Of a stretch of DNA of 19,637 nucleotides, positions 15,160 to 19,637 are shown piece after piece. Made by a program: the position numbers and the translations under genes. Location: contig CAXTCN010000091.1 in NCBI GenBank assembly GCA_964242575.1, positions 1-19,637 of the forward strand, read 5' to 3'. The DNA comes from JANPPS01 sp964242575 (GTDB taxonomy: Bacteria; Pseudomonadota; Alphaproteobacteria; Acetobacterales; Acetobacteraceae). Positions within the stretch are counted from its first letter, which is position 1, and every line of letters begins with the position of its first letter. Below the pieces are notes generated by a model, which had not been told where the DNA came from, made no database searches, and saw only the letters and a program-made list of their open reading frames with translations.

Positions 15160-15972
15160 ATGCAATACCTTGCTCGACTGCCAGGCCGCGCCGTGCTCGA
15201 AGTCACCGGAGAGGACCGCGTCTCATTCCTGCAAGGGTTGGTGTCCAACGACGTGGCGGAGGCCCGGCCCGGCCAGGCCGTCTGGGCGGCCTTGCTGACG
15301 CCGCAGGGCAAGTGGCTGGCGGATTTCTTCATCCTCTCGGACGGTGAGCGGCTCCTGTTGGACTGCGAGGCTGCGCAGTCCGCCATGCTGGCGCAGCGGC
15401 TCACGCGTTTCCGGCTGCGGGCGAAGGTCGCCATCGCTCCGGTGCCGCTGCAGGTCCATGCCGCATGGGGCGCTGCGCCCACGGTGGGGGCGATTGTCGC
15501 GCCTGACCCGCGCGCGGTGGATGCGGGGTGGCGCGTGCTGTCGGAGGGCGCGCTGCCGGTGACGGCGGACGCGGAGGACTGGGACCTGCACCGCTTGGCG
15601 CTTGGGCTGCCGGACGGCTCGCGGGACTTGGAGCCAGAAAAGACCACCCTGCTGGAGGCCGGGTTCGACGAGCTGCACGGCGTGTCCTGGACCAAGGGCT
15701 GCTACATGGGCCAGGAGCTTACGGCGCGCACCAAGTACCGCGGCCTGCTGAAGCGTAGGCTGGTTCCGGTGCAGGTCGAGGGGCCGTTGCCAGCGTTCGG
15801 CACGCCGGTCATGAACGGAACCGTCGAGGCCGGCAACATGCGATCCGGCCGCGCTGGGCTTGGGCTGGCGCTGTTGCGGCTCGACGCGGCGGAGGCCGGG
15901 TCGTTGGCGTGCGGCCATGCCGTGCTCCGCCCAGCCGTGCCTGCATGGATGGCGGCAGTCAGGACCGCGTAG
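15160..15972 (+). CDS. ygfZ: YgfZ/IBA57-type folate-binding Fe-S cluster protein
   Basis: Tetrahydrofolate-dependent protein that supports assembly or repair of Fe-S enzymes (MiaB, radical-SAM proteins, aconitase in mitochondrial relatives). The 270-residue product starts MQYLARLPGRAVLEVTGEDR and includes the hallmark KGCYMGQE at 179-186 with the essential Cys181, followed by LTARTKYRG. An aminomethyltransferase-like fold is expected from DRVSFLQGLVSNDV and LLTPQGKWLADFFIL near the N-terminus. ATG 15160 is chosen; the frame extends upstream to a TTG at 15082 but those residues have no family match and overlap the divergent promoter region. The 3' end overlaps that of the opposite-strand thioesterase by 14 bp. 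Confidence 0.94.
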   Translation: MQYLARLPGRAVLEVTGEDRVSFLQGLVSNDVAEARPGQAVWAALLTPQGKWLADFFILSDGERLLLDCEAAQSAMLAQRLTRFRLRAKVAIAPVPLQVHAAWGAAPTVGAIVAPDPRAVDAGWRVLSEGALPVTADAEDWDLHRLALGLPDGSRDLEPEKTTLLEAGFDELHGVSWTKGCYMGQELTARTKYRGLLKRRLVPVQVEGPLPAFGTPVMNGTVEAGNMRSGRAGLGLALLRLDAAEAGSLACGHAVLRPAVPAWMAAVRTA

Positions 15973-16453
15973 GCATCGTTATGCGGCGGCCCACCCAGTC
16001 CGGCCGTGGCAACGCAGCATGATCCTGGGCGGCGCTGGCAACCCGGGCGGCAATGTCCGGCAGGAACGGCACGGTGCGCCGGGTGCCGAGGTCCACATGC
16101 AGCAGCATGAGTTCCTGTTGCGCGGCAACAGTGGCATCGCGACGCAGCTCGTGCGCCAGGTGAATGCGTTTGGCATCCGCACCCAGGATTTGCGACGTTA
16201 CCTGGACACGGTCGTGCAGCAGCAACTCGGCGCGATACAGGATATGAGTCTCTACCGCGAACGTGCCGTGGCCGGTCCGCTGGCGATACGGCTCGCCCAA
16301 GCCAATGGCGGACCATAACAGGTCGGTGGCCGTGTCGAACACGACCACGTAGTAGGCCAGGTTCATATGGCCGTTCTCGTCGATCCAGCCCGGCAGGACC
16401 GTCGCCGTGTGGCCGGTGAACGGGGCGGGGAGCCCGCCCCGTTCCTTAGGCAT
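15959..16453 (-). CDS. Hot-dog fold thioesterase (acyl-CoA / betainyl-CoA thioesterase-like)
   Basis: A 164-residue single hot-dog domain that should hydrolyse a CoA thioester. The signature WIDENGHMNLAYYVVVFD (23-40) contains the Asp and HMN residues of the 4-hydroxybenzoyl-CoA thioesterase group, and DRVQVTSQILGADAKRIHLAHEL is the long central strand pair of the fold. The pattern recalls the carnitine/betainyl-CoA thioesterases of alphaproteobacteria, but no carnitine genes are nearby, so the substrate is unknown. Its ATG shares one base with the DUF2076 stop (TGATG), indicating translational coupling. The last 14 bases overlap the 3' end of ygfZ on the other strand. Confidence 0.85.
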   Translation of the reverse strand: MPKERGGLPAPFTGHTATVLPGWIDENGHMNLAYYVVVFDTATDLLWSAIGLGEPYRQRTGHGTFAVETHILYRAELLLHDRVQVTSQILGADAKRIHLAHELRRDATVAAQQELMLLHVDLGTRRTVPFLPDIAARVASAAQDHAALPRPDWVGRRITMPTRS

Positions 16454-17316
16454 CAGGCGTTGTCGTCGAAGCCGCCAGCGTCGTAGTCCCCGCCACCGCC
16501 GCCGAACGGGTCACCGCCGCCGTCGAAGCCTACCTGGCCGCCGTCGTCATAGGCCGCCTTTTCCGCGCCGCCACCGGCGAAGGGATCAGCCGCGCCGCCG
16601 CCAAATCCGGCGTCGTTGGTAAAGCCGGACGTGGGATCGGAGACCGGATTGACGCCAGCGCCGTCGAAGGCGCTGCCGGCGGCCGAGGCCGACTCAGCGC
16701 CGTGACCGCCACCGAACAGGCCGCCACCGCCACTGAACGCTCCCATCAGCGCGTTGCCCACCACCATGCCGCCCGCGACGCCGGCCGCCGTGGTCAGGGC
16801 GGAGCCGAGGAAGCTGGAGCCGCCGCCCTGCTGCTGGAACATGCCTGGCTGATAGCCCGGCGGATACTGCGGTTGCGGCGGGGCCGACGTGGGCTGGAAG
16901 CGCCCATTCCCCTGCTGGCCGCCCCACGCCCCACCCTGGCCGGGCCGCTGTTGCTGCTGCCCGCCACCGAATAGGTTGCCGAAGAACCCACGGCTCTCCT
17001 GCTGCGGCGGTTGCTGCTGCACCTGCTGCATGGCGGCCCTGGATTGCTCCAGCTCCCACTCCAGGCGGCGGATGCGGTTCTGCGCCTCGGCGAACGCGGC
17101 TTCCTGCACCAGGGCGGTCTGCGTGATGCGGTAGCGCGCCTCAGGATACTGCTGGAACTGCTGCGCGATGAACGCATCCGCATCCTTGTCGATCGGCGGC
17201 AGTGCGGGCTGTGATGCAGGCACGCTGCCAGGTGCGCCGAACGAGGAGCCGCCCTGCGGCGCACCTGCGATGCGTGAGATGAAGCGAGAAATAAGGTCGC
17301 GTTCTTCGTTGGTCAT
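16453..17316 (-). CDS. DUF2076 family protein, Gln/Gly-rich
   Basis: Uncharacterised alphaproteobacterial-type protein of 287 residues. The DUF2076 N-domain begins MTNEERDLISRFISRIAG, then DADAFIAQQFQQYPEARYRITQ and a likely coiled coil (about 68-106, EAQNRIRRLEWELEQSRAAMQ). Residues 100-165 are Gln/Pro/Gly-rich. A small-residue hydrophobic segment at 168-195 (LGSALTTAAGVAGGMVVGNA) has glycine spacing like a glycine zipper and may insert in or lie on a membrane. The tail is Gly/Asp-rich and acidic. ATG 17316 follows GGGA by about eight bases; the longer open frame up to 17811 is antisense-frame noise over the CoA-binding gene. No signal peptide is visible. Function is unknown; the gene is coupled to the thioesterase by TGATG. 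Confidence 0.85.
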   Translation of the reverse strand: MTNEERDLISRFISRIAGAPQGGSSFGAPGSVPASQPALPPIDKDADAFIAQQFQQYPEARYRITQTALVQEAAFAEAQNRIRRLEWELEQSRAAMQQVQQQPPQQESRGFFGNLFGGGQQQQRPGQGGAWGGQQGNGRFQPTSAPPQPQYPPGYQPGMFQQQGGGSSFLGSALTTAAGVAGGMVVGNALMGAFSGGGGLFGGGHGAESASAAGSAFDGAGVNPVSDPTSGFTNDAGFGGGAADPFAGGGAEKAAYDDGGQVGFDGGGDPFGGGGGDYDAGGFDDNA

Positions 17317-17375
17317 TGTCACAGTTCCCAAAAGGTTTGTGGCCTGGAGCGAGTTGGCCCGGTTGCAACTCTGCT
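17317..17375 (-). promoter_or_regulatory. Leader between the CoA-binding and DUF2076 genes with a small dyad
   Basis: This 59-bp gap includes GAGTTG (17351-17356) and CAACTC (17366-17371), a 6-bp inverted repeat with a 9-base loop, just after the CoA-binding gene stop. It could be a weak terminator or attenuator ahead of the DUF2076 gene; no T run follows. Confidence 0.25.
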
Positions 17376-17783
17376 TCAAGTGGGCAAACGGAGCCTTCGC
17401 CACTCGATGACTGGGCAGCGGTCCATCACGACTTGCAGCCCAGCCGCCTGGGCTGCGTCGGCGGCATGCTGGTCGATCACGCCAAGCTGCATCCATACGG
17501 TTCGGGCGCCCAGCCGCACCGCCTCGTGCACGACGGCGCCGGCCGCCTCCGAGCGGCGGAAGATATCCACCATGTCCAGCGGCGCGGCGTCCGCAAGGGT
17601 CGCGACGACCGGCCGGCCCAGCACGGCCTGCCCTGCAAGATTGGGGTTGACGCCCACGACCTCGAACCCGCGCGCGATCAGGAACCCCATCACCCCATGC
17701 GAGGGGCGCGCGGGGTTGTCCGACACGCCCACGACGGCGATGCGGCGCGTGCTGGTTAGGATTTGCTGGACCGGGTCGATCAT
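17376..17783 (-). CDS. CoA-binding Rossmann protein (YccU-like)
   Basis: A 135-residue stand-alone CoA-binding domain, like the N-terminal domain of succinyl-CoA synthetase alpha. It shows STRRIAVVGVSDNPARPSHG (11-30), the nucleotide-binding loop of YccU-type proteins, then GFEVVGVNPNLAGQAVLG, DIFRRSEAAGAVVHEAV and VWMQLGVIDQHAADAA, and ends at DRCPVIEWRRL, which is conserved in the family. There is no catalytic domain, so a CoA-sensing or carrier role is the usual guess. ATG 17783 starts 83 bp from the divergent glyQ. It probably heads a small operon with the DUF2076 protein and thioesterase; two of the three genes are linked to CoA chemistry. Confidence 0.9.
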   Translation of the reverse strand: MIDPVQQILTSTRRIAVVGVSDNPARPSHGVMGFLIARGFEVVGVNPNLAGQAVLGRPVVATLADAAPLDMVDIFRRSEAAGAVVHEAVRLGARTVWMQLGVIDQHAADAAQAAGLQVVMDRCPVIEWRRLRLPT

Positions 17784-17866
17784 GCTGGGTGCAACGCGTG
17801 GCCGGCCCCATCTTTCCCGAAGGCGTCCGTCATTCTATGCTGCGGTGCGCAATGCAGGACCTTGCC
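17784..17866. promoter_or_regulatory. Divergent promoter region of the CoA-binding gene and glyQ
   Basis: An 83-bp gap. TATGCT at 17836-17841 resembles a -10 box for glyQ, but the bases 17 upstream (TTTCCC) are a poor -35. AGGA at 17856-17859 is the glyQ Shine-Dalgarno, 7 bases before ATG 17867. Confidence 0.3.
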
Positions 17867-18748
17867 ATGACCGCCACGGCGCCGAAGCCGCCCAGTTTCC
17901 AGGATATCATCCTCCGGTTGCACCAATTCTGGGCCGGGCAGGGCTGCGTGATCCTGCAACCCTACGATGTCGAGATGGGCGCGGGCACCTTCCACCCAGC
18001 TACCGCCCTGCACGCGCTCGGTTCCAAACCCTGGCGCGCCGCCTACGTGCAGCCGAGCCGGCGTCCGAGCGACGGCCGCTACGGGGACAACCCGAACCGC
18101 CTCGGGCACTTCTACCAATACCAAGCCATCCTGAAACCCAGTCCCGTCGACTGCCAATCCCTGCTGCTCGACAGCTACCGCGCCATCGGCATCGACCCGT
18201 TGCTGCATGACATCCGCTTCGTGGAGGACGACTGGGAAAGCCCGACCCTGGGCGCCTGGGGCCTGGGCTGGGAGGTGTGGTGCGACGGCATGGAGGTGAC
18301 GCAGTTCACCTATTTCCAGCAGGTCGGCGGCATCCCCGTCGCGGCGCCGAGCGCCGAGTTCACCTATGGGCTGGAACGGCTGGCGATGTATGTGCAGGGG
18401 GTGGAGAACGTCTATGACCTCGACTTCAACGGGGCCGGGGTTTCGTATGGCGACGTGTTCCTGCGCAACGAGCGGGAGTACAGCGCCTACAACTTCACCC
18501 ACGCGGACACCGGCCGGTTGTCGCGGCATTTCGTGGACGCGGAGGATGAGTGCGCGTCCCTGCTCGCCGCCGGGCTGCCGCTGCCCGCGTACGACCAATG
18601 CATCAAGGCCAGCCACTTGTTCAACCTATTGGAGGCGCGGGGCGTGATCTCGGTGACCGAGCGGGCGGCCTATATCGGCCGGGTGCGGACCCTTGCACGG
18701 GGCTGCTGCGAGGGGTGGCTGGCAGGTGAGGCGGTTGTTTCTGCCTAG
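17867..18748 (+). CDS. glyQ: Glycine--tRNA ligase alpha subunit
   Basis: Catalytic subunit of the alpha2beta2 bacterial GlyRS that activates glycine. The 293-residue product matches family length and includes FQDIILRLHQFWAGQGCVILQPYD, the EMGAGTFHPAT and VQPSRRPSDGRYGDNPNRL active-site blocks, DIRFVEDDWESPTLGAWGLGWE and GMEVTQFTYFQQVGG. I chose ATG 17867 over 17852 because AGGA stands 7 bases before it and the shorter form keeps the normal lead into PPSFQD; upstream codons back to 17789 have no family match. The beta subunit gene follows after 102 bp. Confidence 0.97.
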   Translation: MTATAPKPPSFQDIILRLHQFWAGQGCVILQPYDVEMGAGTFHPATALHALGSKPWRAAYVQPSRRPSDGRYGDNPNRLGHFYQYQAILKPSPVDCQSLLLDSYRAIGIDPLLHDIRFVEDDWESPTLGAWGLGWEVWCDGMEVTQFTYFQQVGGIPVAAPSAEFTYGLERLAMYVQGVENVYDLDFNGAGVSYGDVFLRNEREYSAYNFTHADTGRLSRHFVDAEDECASLLAAGLPLPAYDQCIKASHLFNLLEARGVISVTERAAYIGRVRTLARGCCEGWLAGEAVVSA

Positions 18749-18850
18749 TCTCTTGTGTATCCCACCGCATGTGCGAACTCACGTGACGATCAACAGTGAC
18801 GGTCGCCGCGGACGGGCGCGACATCGGGCCGTGACGGGCTTGGCTTAGCC
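18749..18850 (+). other. glyQ-glyS spacer
   Basis: A 102-bp gap inside the glyQS unit. I see no gene, strong hairpin or T tract; short dyads such as CGCATGTGCG occur. There is no good Shine-Dalgarno directly before the glyS GTG. Confidence 0.4.
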
Positions 18851-19637
18851 GTGCCCGAACTCCTGCTCGAACTTTTCAGCGAGGAAATCCCCGCGCGCAT
18901 GCAGGCACGCGCGGCCGAGGACCTGGCGCGCCTGCTGACGGAGGCGTTGGCGCCCATCGCTTCCACTAATGTGCAAACCTTCCACGGACCGCGCCGCATC
19001 ACGCTGCGGGCGGACGTGCAGGACAGCGTGCCCGCCAGCAGCACGACCGAACGCGGGCCACGCGCCTCGGCGCCGGAACAGGCGCTGACCGGCTTCCTGC
19101 GCAAGCACGGCGTCACCCGGGACCAGTTGACGCGGGATGGCGAGCATTGGGTGCTGATCCGCGCCAGCACAGCGCAAAGCGCCGCGGCGCTGATTGCGCA
19201 AGCCATGCCGCCGCTGCTGCGCCGGTTCCCGTGGCCCAAATCCATGCGCTGGGGCAGCGGCAGCGCCTTTACCTGGGTGCGTCCACTCCGCCGCATCCTG
19301 TGCCTGCTGGACGGTCAAGTGACGCCGTTCAGCTTGCAAGACGGCATGGACGACGGCCACGGCCTGGTTGCCGGCAACCAGACTGAGGGCCACCGCTACC
19401 ATGCGCCCGGCGCGTTCACGGTGGCTTCGTTCGCGGAGTGGCAAGTGGGCCTGCTCGCCCGGCGCGTCGTTCCCGCCGCCGCGGAACGCCGCCGGCTGGT
19501 GGCCGACGGGATCGCCGCGCTGGCCGCCGCCGAGGGCCTGCGAGTGGCGTCCGACGACGGGCTGCTGGACGAGGTGGCCGGCCTGGTGGAGTGGCCGGTG
19601 CCGCTGCTGGGCCGGATCGACGTCGCCTACATGGACC
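18851..19637 (+). CDS. glyS: Glycine--tRNA ligase beta subunit, 3'-truncated by the window
   Basis: tRNA-binding subunit of bacterial GlyRS; 262 complete codons are visible before the right edge and the frame is open throughout. The start is GTG at 18851: the product begins MPELLLELFSEEIPARMQAR, which is the exact family N-terminus, and no alternative start lies close upstream in frame. Other family blocks are FHGPRRITLRADV, LLRRFPWPKSMRWG, FTWVRPLRRILCLLDG, EGHRYHAPGAF and LLDEVAGLVEWPVPLLG. Because it has no stop in the window it would be missed by a scan for closed reading frames. The remaining domains, including the anticodon-binding end, should lie to the right. Confidence 0.96.
   Translation, partial: MPELLLELFSEEIPARMQARAAEDLARLLTEALAPIASTNVQTFHGPRRITLRADVQDSVPASSTTERGPRASAPEQALTGFLRKHGVTRDQLTRDGEHWVLIRASTAQSAAALIAQAMPPLLRRFPWPKSMRWGSGSAFTWVRPLRRILCLLDGQVTPFSLQDGMDDGHGLVAGNQTEGHRYHAPGAFTVASFAEWQVGLLARRVVPAAAERRRLVADGIAALAAAEGLRVASDDGLLDEVAGLVEWPVPLLGRIDVAYMD

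Noticed and set aside
13527..15347. Plus-strand open frame of 606 codons antisense to GT4 and GT9
   Set aside because: Overlaps two well-supported glycosyltransferase genes and the start of ygfZ; the translation is Arg/Pro-rich without motifs.
16850..17040. Repetitive CTGCTG/CCGCC-rich tract as a DNA repeat array
   Set aside because: It is the Gln/Pro/Gly-rich coding region of the DUF2076 gene; the units are irregular and explained by the protein composition.
17317..17811. 165-codon upstream extension of the DUF2076 frame
   Set aside because: It covers the CoA-binding gene in another frame; the family N-terminus MTNEERDLI lies at 17316.

Overview
The window is an ordinary chromosomal stretch from a high-GC alphaproteobacterium. 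The gene content and protein style suggest an Acetobacteraceae or Rhodospirillales-like organism: alphaproteobacterial Der with an NKAEG G4 motif, a thrS-infC pair without rpmI-rplT, split GlyRS (glyQ, glyS), a DUF2076 protein, and a YgfZ/hot-dog thioesterase neighbourhood. The family assignment is an inference from protein character, and I cannot name a genus. I see no phage, transposon, CRISPR, tRNA or rRNA. Coding density is very high and every gap is shorter than about 140 bp.

Layout: (1) Bases 1-2583, plus strand: a MocR-type GntR/aminotransferase-fold regulator, probably 5'-partial at the left edge, then a GT4 glycosyltransferase. (2) Bases 2717-9568, minus strand: a tight run read as yfgM-like TPR protein, bamB, der, a GT9 glycosyltransferase, thrS, infC. 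It combines inner-membrane/Sec-associated and outer-membrane assembly factors, ribosome biogenesis and translation. A bare hairpin lies between infC and the convergent GT4 gene. (3) Bases 9669-10049, plus strand: a small cysteine-patterned lipoprotein that I do not recognise, divergent from yfgM. (4) Bases 10064-15082, minus strand: GT9, GT4, asparagine-synthase-like amidotransferase and class I-type dihydroorotase. The first three are joined by overlapping stop/start codons and pyrC follows after 11 bp; this looks like a surface-glycan operon with pyrC attached. (5) Bases 15160-15972, plus strand: ygfZ (folate-dependent Fe-S repair protein). (6) Bases 15959-17783, minus strand: CoA-binding Rossmann protein, DUF2076 protein and hot-dog thioesterase. 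(7) Bases 17867-19637, plus strand: glyQ and the first part of glyS, which runs off the right edge.

Nothing here looks like a whole undescribed system. The points most worth a second look are: a probable non-AUG (ATA) start of infC; a MocR regulator that has lost the usual PLP-contacting tyrosine; the cysteine-rich lipoprotein; the GT9-GT4-amidotransferase-dihydroorotase operon; and the DUF2076 protein with a glycine-zipper-like segment coupled to a thioesterase gene. Non-ATG starts are common here (GTG for yfgM, der and glyS; TTG for bamB and the second GT4; ATA for infC), so naive first-ATG annotation would misplace several N-termini.
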